From the NCBI RefSeq assembly GCF_015351025.1, contig NZ_JADKRV010000013.1, forward strand, positions 1 through 64,000: DNA of 64,000 nucleotides. The letters are read 5' to 3'. The notes beneath the pieces are model-generated. The model saw only the letters and a list, made by a program, of their open reading frames with translations, was not told where the DNA came from and searched no databases. A program made the position numbers and the translations under genes. The stretch comes from Curtobacterium sp. VKM Ac-1376 (GTDB taxonomy: Bacteria > Actinomycetota > Actinomycetes > Actinomycetales > Microbacteriaceae). This document shows, piece by piece, positions 8,590-17,038 of the stretch (position 1 is the stretch's first letter; every line of letters begins with the position of its first letter).

Positions 8590-10122
8590 ATGACGATCAC
8601 CGGGGAGTCCGTGCACGGACGCCCAGAGCGCAGCGGACCTCGACCCGTGCTGCACACCGTGGACAGTGCCCTCTCGTCGCGAGTGGCCTTCGTGGTCGTC
8701 CTGGCTGTCTTCACCGTGATGGGTCTCGGTTTCGCAGGGATCTTCCACGTCCACGTCGCCGCCGCCCCGGATGAGCGTGGGCACGTCTGGAACATCCTGC
8801 TCTACGCCGAGCGGCCCCTGCTCGCCGGCCCCTACCTGCAGCATGTGGACCCGTCGCAGCTCTGGATGGGCGAGCTCGTCCGGTCGCCGCTGTACCTGTA
8901 CCACTACCTGATGTCGTTCCCCGCGCGCGGAGCACTCGCACTCGGGCTCGACTACGAGCAAGTCGTCTTCGTTCTCCGTGCCGTGGACGTGCTCTGGGCG
9001 GCGTCGGGACTCATCGCGCTGCGGTCGCTGTTCCGGAACGCTCACGTCCCAGCGTCGATCGGGCTGCTCGCGATCGTCGCGACGGCGTTCACCGGGCGGT
9101 TCGCCTGGCAGGCCGCGTCGGTGAGCTACGACGCCCCGGCGATGGCAGCGCTCTTCGTGTTCGCCGCGGTCGCGGTCCGGTTCGTCCGCGGCGGTGGGCT
9201 CCGCACGCTGGCTTGGATGGCCGTCGCAGCGGTGTTCGCCCTGCTCATGAAGTACTCGCAGGCGCCGTTCGTGCTCGCGGGAGGGTTCTTCGCGGTCCTG
9301 CTCCGCTACCGCGCCGACGGCTGGTCGTGGTTGCGGCACCCGGTGCAGCGTGCCGTGGAGGGCGTCCGCGCGCGACCCGGGCAGTCGATCGTGCTGCTCG
9401 TGATCGGCGGTGTGCTGACCGCTCTCGCCGTCGAGCGCTTCGGTCTGAACCTGTTGCAGTTCCACGCTGTGAACCCCGCTTGCACTGCCCTGCACAGTCG
9501 TGCCGATTGCATGGACCACGCGATCTTCCGCCGGAACTACGCCGCTTCTCGTGCGCGCGACCTTGCCGAGGTGAACGGAGCGCTGCCGGCTTTCGCGCCG
9601 CTGTCCTTCCTGTGGTCGTGGTTGACGATCTACTTCCAGTCACTGTTCTTCTTCTGGGGCGCCTCGTTCCCGTGGCGTCCGAACCCGGCGGTCGTCGTGT
9701 TCGGGGCCTCGAGCGCGGTCCTCGCGAGCGGGATCGCGCTGACGCAGGCCCGACGGCTCCTGCGCGATGCGGCGCTCGCCTGGTGCGCCGCGGTCGCGGC
9801 GACCTACACGTTCGCCGTCCTCTGCTTCAACGCCGCCACGATGGTCAACCTGGGGGAGTCGTACGCGTTCTCCGGCCGCTACCTGTTGCCAGCGATGCCG
9901 TTGGCCGTGGTGGTCGTCCTGGTCGGCATCCGGACGTGGCTCCGACGTCTCCGACCGCGAGCGCGATCCGTCGCGATGGCCGTGGTCGGTGTGGTGCTCG
10001 CCGCGCTCTTCGTGTTGTACAACCCGGTGAGCGCGTTCTTCCCTCACGCTCACTCCGCCGCGTGGTACTCCGGGTGGGGGCTCGACGTCCTGCCGAGGTG
10101 GCTGACCGGAGTCGAGTCATGA
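8590..10122 (+). CDS. Polytopic membrane protein, GT-C glycosyltransferase-like
   Basis: The 510-residue protein has roughly ten to twelve membrane spans. After the first span (about 32-54) the first outer loop starts with PDERGH at residues 60-65, matching the acidic-plus-His motif in the first loop of DUF2142 and other GT-C fold enzymes that use polyprenyl-linked sugars. The length and topology fit such enzymes, but no second diagnostic motif is clear, so a transport or assembly role in envelope polysaccharide is inference. Its stop overlaps the start of the pentapeptide gene (ATGA), and a GT39-like gene ends just downstream on the other strand, so this looks like a small surface-glycan locus. 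Confidence 0.65.
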   Translation: MTITGESVHGRPERSGPRPVLHTVDSALSSRVAFVVVLAVFTVMGLGFAGIFHVHVAAAPDERGHVWNILLYAERPLLAGPYLQHVDPSQLWMGELVRSPLYLYHYLMSFPARGALALGLDYEQVVFVLRAVDVLWAASGLIALRSLFRNAHVPASIGLLAIVATAFTGRFAWQAASVSYDAPAMAALFVFAAVAVRFVRGGGLRTLAWMAVAAVFALLMKYSQAPFVLAGGFFAVLLRYRADGWSWLRHPVQRAVEGVRARPGQSIVLLVIGGVLTALAVERFGLNLLQFHAVNPACTALHSRADCMDHAIFRRNYAASRARDLAEVNGALPAFAPLSFLWSWLTIYFQSLFFFWGASFPWRPNPAVVVFGASSAVLASGIALTQARRLLRDAALAWCAAVAATYTFAVLCFNAATMVNLGESYAFSGRYLLPAMPLAVVVVLVGIRTWLRRLRPRARSVAMAVVGVVLAALFVLYNPVSAFFPHAHSAAWYSGWGLDVLPRWLTGVES

Positions 10123-10829
10123 GCGCGTCGCGTCGCGCCCGTGACGTGGCCGTCGGAGTCGCCTCAGCCGCCTTCGTCGTGGTCATCGGCGTCGCAGCGT
10201 TCCTCAGGCCGGGCGACGACGGCGGTGCGAGCCACGACGTCGACGGTTGTGCGGTGGTGTCCGAGCCGAGCCCGGCGGCGGCGACGTCATGCCCCGGAGC
10301 CGACCTCTCATCGGTCGATCTCTCGACGGCCGACCTCCGGCTCGCGAGACTGCGAGGTGCTGACCTCCGTGGTGCGGACCTCTCCGAGACGGTGTTCTTC
10401 GGATCCGACCTGCGCGCGACCGACCTGCGCGGCGCGGACCTCCGGGAGGCCGATCTGCACGCCGCTGATCTGCGCGGCGCTGACCTGCGCGGTGCTCGGC
10501 TGACGGACGCTGATCTCTCCTCCGCCCGCATCGACGGTGCACACGTCTCCGGTGCCGACCTGTCCGGTGCTCGGATCGAGCAGATGAGCGTCCGAGGCAC
10601 GGCACTGGAACCCGGGGCGCTCTCGGTCCGGAGTGCCGACGGCGGAGCAGTCCGGGTGGCGCTCCGACTCGAACTGCCACTCGGACTGACGTCTCCGAAC
10701 TGCAGCGACCGTGTGGTCACCGCGGCGGTCGGCACCACGACCGTGCGGTGCCAGCTCCGTACGGATGCACGGCACGGCGGTCGGCTCGAGGCACCGGTGG
10801 ACGTCGTCGTCGCAGGACCGGAGGGCTGA
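10119..10829 (+). CDS. Membrane-anchored pentapeptide-repeat protein
   Basis: The 236-residue protein has one N-terminal membrane span (about 10-28). From about residue 65 to 155 follows a run of A(D/N)LXX pentapeptides such as ADLRG, ADLRE and ADLSS, which should form a right-handed quadrilateral beta-helix. A C-terminal domain of about 75 residues with two Cys may be disulfide-bonded outside the cell. The ATG overlaps the stop of the membrane enzyme gene, so the two are made together. Pentapeptide proteins range from gyrase protectors to scaffolds; the membrane anchor and the Cys-containing tail argue for an extracytoplasmic scaffold or lid, but the role is unknown. Confidence 0.85.
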   Translation: MSASRRARDVAVGVASAAFVVVIGVAAFLRPGDDGGASHDVDGCAVVSEPSPAAATSCPGADLSSVDLSTADLRLARLRGADLRGADLSETVFFGSDLRATDLRGADLREADLHAADLRGADLRGARLTDADLSSARIDGAHVSGADLSGARIEQMSVRGTALEPGALSVRSADGGAVRVALRLELPLGLTSPNCSDRVVTAAVGTTTVRCQLRTDARHGGRLEAPVDVVVAGPEG

Positions 10830-10842
10830 CGCTCGGACACGG

Positions 10843-12345
10843 TCAGGGACCGCTGGGCTCGATCCTGAGCGTGCCGTCCCGGTTGTTGTCCTCGATGATG
10901 CCCTGTCGCGGTACGTAGACGTCGAGGTAGTCGAGCCGGAAGTGCTGGAGTTCCGCAGCGTGTTCGTCGAGGAACGTTCGAACCTGTTCGGGCATGGTTC
11001 GCCGCGCGTCCGCGCCCACGACGACGGCGTCGAACGGTCCGTTCTCGGGACGCATGGAGCCACGGTCGCCGAAGTAGATGCGCCAGGTGTTGGCGCTGAA
11101 CTGGCTGAAGAGGACGCCTTCGGAGTCGTGTCCACGGACCTTCAGAGCGTCCGACAGCAGAGCAATCCCGCTGGGCCTCGTCTGCACGACGGCGACACCG
11201 ATTCGTACGACGGGGATGAGCAGCGCAGCGACGAGCACCGCTGCCGTGACGCGACCGACCGGCGGCCGGACGGTCACCAGTCGCCCGTACCCGATCGCCG
11301 CCAACGAGATGATGAACGGCATCCAGGCGTCGTAGTAGTAGGGCAGCGAGACGTTGGCGACGACGACGTAGAAGAGGAGGAAGACCCCGAGGGCGATGCC
11401 GAGGTACGCGACGAGACGGTCCGGGCGGATGACGAGGGCTGCGACCACCCCGATCGTCAGGACGGTGAGCAGCAACCAGCCCGTGCCGTCGGCGAGGAAC
11501 GCGAAGTTCGCCCACCACGGCGCTGCTGGGTAGATCGTGCCGAGGATGGTCGTCGGGTGTCCGTGGGCGTTCTGCTGCGCCTGGAACCGGAGCATCTGCC
11601 CGACGGCCCGGAAGAGCCCGACCGGCAGGTAGACGAGCACGAACACGACCACGAAGGCGACGCCGCCGTACAGCGCACCGACCCCCAGGTCGCGCCAACG
11701 GCGGAACAGCAGGGGGAGCGCGCCCACGGCGAGCACGAGCACCGCGGTCGACACCTTCGACGTCACCGACAGTGCGAGCAGCGCGCCCGCGGCGGCGACC
11801 CACCAACGGTTGCCGGTCCGGATCCACTGCCAGGCTGCTGCGAGCGAGGCGACGGCGAAGAAGACCATGAGCGGTTCGAGCATCGCGAACCGGTCGATGC
11901 GGACACCGATCACCGATCCGGCCTCGGCCCAGGTCGAGCCGGAACCACGCGGCGTCAGCCACCACATCGCAGCCGCGGTGAGCCCGGTCCAGAAGCCGAC
12001 TTCGCGCCGCAGCCAGAGGAACAGGACGGCACCGGTGCCGAGCATCGCGGTCGCGGCCACCAGCCTCGGCCCGAGCGGCCCCTGTCCCACCACCAGCTGC
12101 GCGACGCCGTACACGTACTTCGCGAGTGGCGGGTGCTCGAGGTTGAGCGAGAAGTTCCCGTGCACGTAGGCCCAGCTCGCCCGCAGGTACACGAACTCGT
12201 CGTTCACGATGGTCGGCCGACCGAGGTGCCAGTAGGCGACGAACACGGCTGCCACGGCGACGACCACGAGGGCTGTCGCGCGGACGGGGCGGGAGTGCAG
12301 GCGGGGGATGAGGACCTCCAGGACGGGGCGGTGCTCCACAATCAT
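10843..12345 (-). CDS. Membrane glycosyltransferase, GT39/PMT-like
   Basis: This is a 500-residue polytopic membrane protein with about ten spans. It carries two signatures of the dolichyl/polyprenyl-phosphate-sugar glycosyltransferases of the GT39/ArnT type: NDEFVY at residues 48-53 in the first outer loop and EHPPLAKY at 70-77. A third conserved-looking loop contains RIDRFAMLEPLMVFF. Such enzymes move a sugar from a lipid carrier to protein or a cell-wall acceptor on the outer face. The ATG at 12345 has no ribosome site. It converges on the pentapeptide gene with a 13-base gap and diverges from the lipoprotein gene at 12397. Confidence 0.85.
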   Translation of the reverse strand: MIVEHRPVLEVLIPRLHSRPVRATALVVVAVAAVFVAYWHLGRPTIVNDEFVYLRASWAYVHGNFSLNLEHPPLAKYVYGVAQLVVGQGPLGPRLVAATAMLGTGAVLFLWLRREVGFWTGLTAAAMWWLTPRGSGSTWAEAGSVIGVRIDRFAMLEPLMVFFAVASLAAAWQWIRTGNRWWVAAAGALLALSVTSKVSTAVLVLAVGALPLLFRRWRDLGVGALYGGVAFVVVFVLVYLPVGLFRAVGQMLRFQAQQNAHGHPTTILGTIYPAAPWWANFAFLADGTGWLLLTVLTIGVVAALVIRPDRLVAYLGIALGVFLLFYVVVANVSLPYYYDAWMPFIISLAAIGYGRLVTVRPPVGRVTAAVLVAALLIPVVRIGVAVVQTRPSGIALLSDALKVRGHDSEGVLFSQFSANTWRIYFGDRGSMRPENGPFDAVVVGADARRTMPEQVRTFLDEHAAELQHFRLDYLDVYVPRQGIIEDNNRDGTLRIEPSGP

Positions 12346-12384
12346 CGCAGGAGCCGACGTGGGGTCCTGCGCAGCGGATGCTGT

Positions 12385-12390
12385 TAGCGT
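12385..12390 (+). promoter_or_regulatory. -10 element of a leaderless lipoprotein gene
   Basis: TAGCGT (TANNNT type) ends six bases before the GTG at 12397; no ribosome site is present. Confidence 0.6.
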
Positions 12391-12396
12391 TCACAG

Positions 12397-12885
12397 GTGC
12401 ACCGTTCCCGATCACCCCGAGTCGCGCTGGTCGGCGTCGTCGTCGCGGTGACGGCGGTGCTCGCCGGGTGCAGTAGCGTCGGCCCGGACACCGACTCGTC
12501 TGCAGACCCGAGGAGTTCCGACACCGGCATCGGCGCGGGTGCTGCTCCGGTGGTCTTCGCCTTCGTGTGCGACGGCGACGGGGCGGACCGGGCGACCTAC
12601 ACGACCTACTCCGCCGTGTGGGAGGCCGAGCGCGCCGCCTGCACCGCACGTCGGCTCACCGGCACGGTGCCCTCGTCGCAGCAGCAGGCCGCGGTCGACG
12701 CGGCCCGCGGGGACGCGACGCTGGCCGAGCTCGCCAGCGACTGCGCGGTGCGTGGGACCGAGCCGTGGACGTCGGCGGTGGAGGATGACGGGCGGGCCCA
12801 CCTGGCGGCCGGGCTGCTGCGGTACTGCCCGGGGCACCCGGAGACCGACCGCCTGCGCGACGCGCTGGCGGCGTACCGGGGCTGA
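12397..12885 (+). CDS. Putative lipoprotein of unknown function
   Basis: I do not recognise the family. The 162-residue product starts with a basic stretch and hydrophobic core ending in the lipobox LAGC (Cys about 25), then a Ser/Asp-rich linker. The remainder, about 115 residues, holds four Cys (in VCDGD, ACTAR, DCAVRG and YCPGH), which could form two disulfides outside the cell. The GTG start is supported by the adjacent -10 element and the signal peptide beginning there. Confidence 0.75.
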   Translation: MHRSRSPRVALVGVVVAVTAVLAGCSSVGPDTDSSADPRSSDTGIGAGAAPVVFAFVCDGDGADRATYTTYSAVWEAERAACTARRLTGTVPSSQQQAAVDAARGDATLAELASDCAVRGTEPWTSAVEDDGRAHLAAGLLRYCPGHPETDRLRDALAAYRG

Positions 12886-12889
12886 GTCG

Positions 12890-12906
12890 GGCCTCCAGGC
12901 CGAGCG
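12890..12906. repeat. Short hairpin with GGGCCTCCAGG motif
   Basis: The sequence forms a small stem around TCCA between the convergent lipoprotein and deformylase genes. It belongs to the GGGCCTCCAG intergenic family. Confidence 0.5.
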
Positions 12907-12921
12907 CCGCGGGACCGAGCG

Positions 12922-13497
12922 TCAGCCCTCGGGGTGGTCGCGACCGGGCAGCCATGACTGGCCCGGGCCGCCCCAGCTGTTCTTGCGGATCGCCTTGGCG
13001 ACCTGCTTGCCGTATGGGTGCACCAGGCGGTCGGCGTACAGCCAGCCGTCCAGGTGGTCGTACTCGTGCTGGAAGATCCGTGCGAGCCAGCCGTGCGCCT
13101 CGACCTCGAACGGGGCGCCGTGCTCGTCGACGGCGCGGAGCAGCGCGCCCTCGGAGCGGCGGAGCGGAAAGCGTTCGCCGGGCACCGACAGGCAGCCCTC
13201 GGACTCGTCGTCCTCGTCGAGCTCCTCCACCGACTCGGGGACCGGGGGAGTGATCCACAGCACGGGGTTCACGGCGACGCCCCGGTGCAGGACGTCGTCG
13301 TCATCCGTGTAGGAGTACACGAAGAGCCGCTTGCCCACGCCGACCTGCGGGCCGGCGAGCCCGACACCGGGTGCCAGGTCCACGGTCTCGAACATGTCGG
13401 CGACGAGGGACCGGAGGTCGTCATCGAACGCGGCGACCTCGGCTGCAGGCTGGTGCAGGACGGGTTCACCGGTGATGCGGATCGGGAGAACGGCCAT
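12922..13497 (-). CDS. def: Peptide deformylase
   Basis: The enzyme removes the formyl group from the N-terminal Met of new proteins in the cytoplasm. All three metal-site motifs are present: GVGLAGPQ at residues 44-51, EGCLS with the metal ligand Cys102, and HEYDH with His144, Glu145 and His148. The length (191 residues) is normal for actinobacteria. A Glu/Asp-rich insertion at about 88-100 precedes the second motif. The gene stands alone, back to back with the DMT-like transporter gene at 13537. Confidence 0.96.
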   Translation of the reverse strand: MAVLPIRITGEPVLHQPAAEVAAFDDDLRSLVADMFETVDLAPGVGLAGPQVGVGKRLFVYSYTDDDDVLHRGVAVNPVLWITPPVPESVEELDEDDESEGCLSVPGERFPLRRSEGALLRAVDEHGAPFEVEAHGWLARIFQHEYDHLDGWLYADRLVHPYGKQVAKAIRKNSWGGPGQSWLPGRDHPEG

Positions 13498-13524
13498 TCA
13501 CCCAGGTTATCCGTCCGGGAACGA

Positions 13525-13530
13525 TAGCCT
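13525..13530 (+). promoter_or_regulatory. -10 element of a leaderless transporter gene
   Basis: TAGCCT ends six bases before the GTG at 13537, with no ribosome site. Confidence 0.6.
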
Positions 13531-13536
13531 CGACGC

Positions 13537-14451
13537 GTGACGACGGACCTCCAGCTGCCGGACGCCGTGAGCAACCTCACGCCGTTCCAGGCGCTCATGA
13601 TCCCCGTCGCCCTGGTGGGTGCGGTGTTCCTGTCGCTCGGGGCGCAGTTCCAGAGTCGTGGGGTGCAGCGGGTCGAGGCGCGGCTCGGTCGGCAGTCGAA
13701 GGGGCTGAGCGTCCGGCACGTGGTCGGGCTCGTCTCGAGTGGCTCCTGGGTGCTCGGCACGCTCATGCTCGGCATCGCGGTGGTCCTGCAGTTGATCAGC
13801 ATCACGTTCGCGCCCCTCATCGTCGTGCAGCCGCTGGGTGCCGTCGCCCTCGTCATCACGACGTGGTTCTCGTCGAGGTCGTCGGGTGTGCCGCTGGGTC
13901 GTCGTGCGCGTCGGGCGGTGTGGACGTGCATCATCGGTGTCGGCATCTTCGTCGGGATCGCGGCGTTCGTCGGGCACGAGAGCGCGATCACCCGGCAGCA
14001 GCTCGTGACCGTGCTGGTGATCCTGGCCGTGGTGCTGGCGCTGGTGCTGGTGTCCTTCCGGTTGATGGCGAAGCACCGCAGTGCGCTGTACTACATCGTG
14101 GGCGCGGGGGTGCTCTACGGGTTCGTGGCCACGCTGGCGAAGGTGGTGCTGAACCGGTTCGTGAACGGCACGTTCGACTGGTTGACGGTGCTCGCGATCC
14201 TCGGGGTGGTCGTGGCGGCGTCGTTGGGCGGGTACTTCGTGCAGAACGCGTACTCGAGTGGTTCGGCGGACCTGGTGATCGCGGGGTTGACGGTGATCGA
14301 CCCGATCGTCGCGGTGGGGATCGGTGTGGTCGTGCTCGGCGAGGCCTCCGGGGCGCCCTGGGGTGCGGTCGCCGGGTTCGTGGTCGCTGCCGGGATCGCG
14401 ATCACCGGGGTGTTCCTGCTCGCCAAGCACCACCCGCAGACGCGGTCCTGA
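13537..14451 (+). CDS. DMT-superfamily (NIPA/multidrug-like) membrane transporter
   Basis: The 304-residue protein has nine to ten predicted spans and a two-fold repeated layout as in drug/metabolite transporters. The first cytoplasmic loop (about 38-60) is long and basic with SRGVQRVEARLGRQ, as in NIPA-like members that move Mg2+ or small molecules. The motif APLIVVQPLGAVALV in the N-terminal half and DLVIAGLTVIDPIVAVGIG in the C-terminal half are internal repeats. The GTG start follows a -10 element directly. The substrate cannot be assigned. Confidence 0.8.
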   Translation: MTTDLQLPDAVSNLTPFQALMIPVALVGAVFLSLGAQFQSRGVQRVEARLGRQSKGLSVRHVVGLVSSGSWVLGTLMLGIAVVLQLISITFAPLIVVQPLGAVALVITTWFSSRSSGVPLGRRARRAVWTCIIGVGIFVGIAAFVGHESAITRQQLVTVLVILAVVLALVLVSFRLMAKHRSALYYIVGAGVLYGFVATLAKVVLNRFVNGTFDWLTVLAILGVVVAASLGGYFVQNAYSSGSADLVIAGLTVIDPIVAVGIGVVVLGEASGAPWGAVAGFVVAAGIAITGVFLLAKHHPQTRS

Positions 14452-14606
14452 CGCCGCCGAGCGTCGCGGCTGGGGCTGCCCGACGGTGCGCGCTGCTGCG
14501 CGTCTGGCCGTCGCCGCCCTCATCCGCGCGGCTGACGCGACCGTCGATCCTGGTGCGATAGCGTCACTGCCGACCAGCAATCGCCCACGAGAGGACGACC
14601 TTCGCC

Positions 14607-15818
14607 GTGTCAGGAGACGCCACCACCGCCACCGCCGGATCGACGGGTGCGACGGGCGGTCACCGACCGCTGCGCGTGCTGATCGCAGCGGACACCTTCG
14701 CGCCGGACGTCAACGGCGCCGCCACCTTCGCCGAACAGCTGGCCGTCGGGCTCGCCGAACGCGGGCACGAGGTCCACGTCGTCGCCCCGGCATCGAGCCG
14801 TCACTACGGCACGTTCGACGAGGTGCACCACGGCGTCACGCTCGTCGTGCACCGCCTGAAGTCGTACAAGTGGCCGCTGCACCCGTGGCTGCGTTTTGTC
14901 TGGCCGTGGAGCGTCCGGAAGTGGACCGGCCCGATCCTGGACGCCGTCAAGCCCGATGTCCTGCACATCCAGTCGCACGTGGTCATCGGTCGCGGCATCG
15001 TGCACGAGGCGAACGACCGCGCCATCCGCGTCATCGCCACCAACCACTTCATGCCGGAGAACCTGCTGGAGTACACCCCGTTCGGCAAGTGGACGCTGCC
15101 CATCGCGCTGAAGATCGCGTGGAGCGACGCCGCCAAGACCTACCGGCTGGCCGACACGATCACGACGCCGACGAACCTGGCAGCCGACTACCTGCGTGAG
15201 GCCATCGCGGGGCAGCAGGTCCTGGCGATCTCCTGCGGCATCGATGCGTCCCGGTACGTCGCCCGCGAGGGACGTCCGGTGAACAACGACATCGTCTTCG
15301 TCGGTCGCGTGGCCCCGGAGAAGAACCTCGACGTGCTCGTGCGCGCGCTGGCCCTGCTCCCCGCCGAGCTCTCCGCGACCCTGACGGTCGTGGGCGACGG
15401 CGAGATGATCCCGAAGCTCACCGCGCTGGCGAAGGAGCTCGGACTCGAGGACCGCGTCCGGTTCCTCGGCTTCGTCTCGGACGAGCGCAAGCAGGAGGCG
15501 CTGACGAACGCCACCGTGTTCGCGATGCCGTCAACGGCCGAGCTGCAGAGCATCTCGTCGCTCGAGGGCATGGCGTCCGGGCTGCCCGTCGTCGCCGCGG
15601 ATTCGATGGCCCTCCCGCACCTGATCGACGGCAACGGGTACCTGTTCGCCCCCGGTGACGTGGAGGACCTGGCGGCGAAGCTCACGACGGTACTCACTGC
15701 CCCGGAGCCGGAGTACGTGGCCATGCGGGAACGTAGTCTGGCCATGATCGAGGCGCACGACATCAACCGCACGCTGTCGACGTTCGAGTCGCTGTATCGT
15801 GGGGAGCCGGTGGTCTGA
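14607..15818 (+). CDS. Family 4 glycosyltransferase
   Basis: This is a cytoplasmic, retaining GT-B enzyme of 403 residues. The N-terminal domain starts with RVLIAADTFAPDVNGAATF and has GHEVHVVAP; the C-terminal donor domain has VGRVAPEKNLDVLVRAL and a LEGMASGLPVVA segment with the usual acidic residue for donor binding. The overall look is that of MgtA-like alpha-mannosyltransferases that build phosphatidylinositol or diacylglycerol mannosides. GTG 14607 has GAGAGG upstream and a TAGCGT -10 element at 14559-14564, giving a leader of about 35-40 bases. The sugar specificity is inference. Confidence 0.88.
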   Translation: MSGDATTATAGSTGATGGHRPLRVLIAADTFAPDVNGAATFAEQLAVGLAERGHEVHVVAPASSRHYGTFDEVHHGVTLVVHRLKSYKWPLHPWLRFVWPWSVRKWTGPILDAVKPDVLHIQSHVVIGRGIVHEANDRAIRVIATNHFMPENLLEYTPFGKWTLPIALKIAWSDAAKTYRLADTITTPTNLAADYLREAIAGQQVLAISCGIDASRYVAREGRPVNNDIVFVGRVAPEKNLDVLVRALALLPAELSATLTVVGDGEMIPKLTALAKELGLEDRVRFLGFVSDERKQEALTNATVFAMPSTAELQSISSLEGMASGLPVVAADSMALPHLIDGNGYLFAPGDVEDLAAKLTTVLTAPEPEYVAMRERSLAMIEAHDINRTLSTFESLYRGEPVV

Positions 15819-15831
15819 CGGCCTCCGGCGA

Positions 15832-15906
15832 GGGGCGGTAGCCAAGCTGGTCAAGGCAGTCGGCTCATAACCGAACGATTCGCGGGTTCGAGTCCCGCCC
15901 GCCCTA
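15832..15906 (+). tRNA. tRNA-Met (anticodon CAT)
   Basis: The acceptor stem pairs 15832-15838 with 15899-15905 (one G-T pair), the anticodon loop is 15864-15870 with CAT at 15866-15868, and the T arm is canonical at 15882-15898. CCA is not encoded. The D arm is of elongator type; CAT is also used by tRNA-Ile2, so the identity should be confirmed with identity rules. Confidence 0.88.
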
Positions 15907-15907
15907 C

Positions 15908-17038
15908 GTGCATTTGCCAAGGAAGCGCGAGACCCCGCAGGACGACCACGCACCGACCCCGAACGTCACCTTCGAGGTGACGCGCGGCGGCACGGGCGTG
16001 CAGGTCAACGCCTTCCGCCTCGGCTTCATGGGTGCGATCGGGGTGCTCGTCGCCCTGCTCGCCGGCTCGATCGTGCACCAGCTGAGCACCGTCCTCGTCT
16101 ACATCGGGGTCGCGCTGTTCCTGGCGCTCGGCATCGACCCGCTCGTGTCGTTCCTCGAGCGGATCATCCCGCGGTGGTCCGCGATCACGATCGTCGTCGT
16201 CGTGGTCCTCGGTGCCTTCGCCGGCATCGTGTTCGCGGTGGTACCGATCCTGGTCGAACAGGCGTCGAACCTGATCCAGAACTTCCCCGAGATCGTGCAG
16301 GACATCTCGCGGCAGCAGTGGGTGCAGGACCTGTCGAAACAGTTCGCCGGCTCGTTCGACATCGACCACGCGCTGCAATCGCTGCAGTCCTTCGTCGAGA
16401 AGCCCGGCAACCTGCTCAGCGTCGGTGGCGGGATCCTGGCGGTCGGCAGCGGCATCCTGTCCGGGGTGACCGGGGCGCTCATCGTCATCATCCTGATGCT
16501 CTACTTCCTCGCGTCGATGCGGAGCATGAAGCGCGCGGCCTACCGGTTCGTGCCGGCGTCGCGCCGCGAGAACTTCGTCGACGTCAGTGAACAGATCACG
16601 CAGGCGGTCGGTCGGTACGTCGTCGGGCAGGTGTCGCAGGCGCTCATCAACGGCATCCTGAGCCTGGTCTTCCTGCTCATCATCGGCGCGCCGCTGCCCG
16701 TGTTGCTGGCGTCGTTCGCGTTCCTCGGGTCGCTCATCCCGCTCGTCGGCACGTTGGCCGCGGCGATCGTGATCTCGCTGCTCTGCTTCTTCGCGTCCCC
16801 GGCGACCGCTCTCGCCGCCGCCATCTACTACCTGGTGTACATGCAGGTGGAGGCGTACCTGATCTCGCCGCGCATCATGTCGCGTGCCGTGCAGGTACCG
16901 GGTGCGCTCGTCGTCATCGCGGCGGTCGCGGGAGGCACCATCGGCGGTGTGCTCGGTGCACTCGTCGCACTGCCGGTGGCGGCGTCGGTGATCATCATCG
17001 TGCAGAAGGTCATCTACCCGCGGCAGGAGCAGGCGTGA
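15908..17038 (+). CDS. AI-2E (PerM/TqsA) family transporter
   Basis: The 376-residue membrane protein has about eight spans with the family layout: two pairs of N-terminal spans, a long polar region (about 110-165), then spans separated by a soluble stretch and a final group ending GGTIGGVLGALVALPVAASV. The family includes TqsA and Na+/H+ antiporters, so the substrate is open. The first usable start, GTG 15908, lies one base after the tRNA-Met end; there is no ribosome site. Either the tRNA is cut from the mRNA to leave an almost leaderless message, or a downstream GTG is used. The gene is coupled to the next by GTGA. Confidence 0.85.
   Translation: MHLPRKRETPQDDHAPTPNVTFEVTRGGTGVQVNAFRLGFMGAIGVLVALLAGSIVHQLSTVLVYIGVALFLALGIDPLVSFLERIIPRWSAITIVVVVVLGAFAGIVFAVVPILVEQASNLIQNFPEIVQDISRQQWVQDLSKQFAGSFDIDHALQSLQSFVEKPGNLLSVGGGILAVGSGILSGVTGALIVIILMLYFLASMRSMKRAAYRFVPASRRENFVDVSEQITQAVGRYVVGQVSQALINGILSLVFLLIIGAPLPVLLASFAFLGSLIPLVGTLAAAIVISLLCFFASPATALAAAIYYLVYMQVEAYLISPRIMSRAVQVPGALVVIAAVAGGTIGGVLGALVALPVAASVIIIVQKVIYPRQEQA

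Noticed and set aside
10711..12387. 558-residue plus-strand frame opposite the GT39-like gene
   Set aside because: The minus-strand frame has membrane spans and GT39 motifs; the plus frame is highly charged with no motif.
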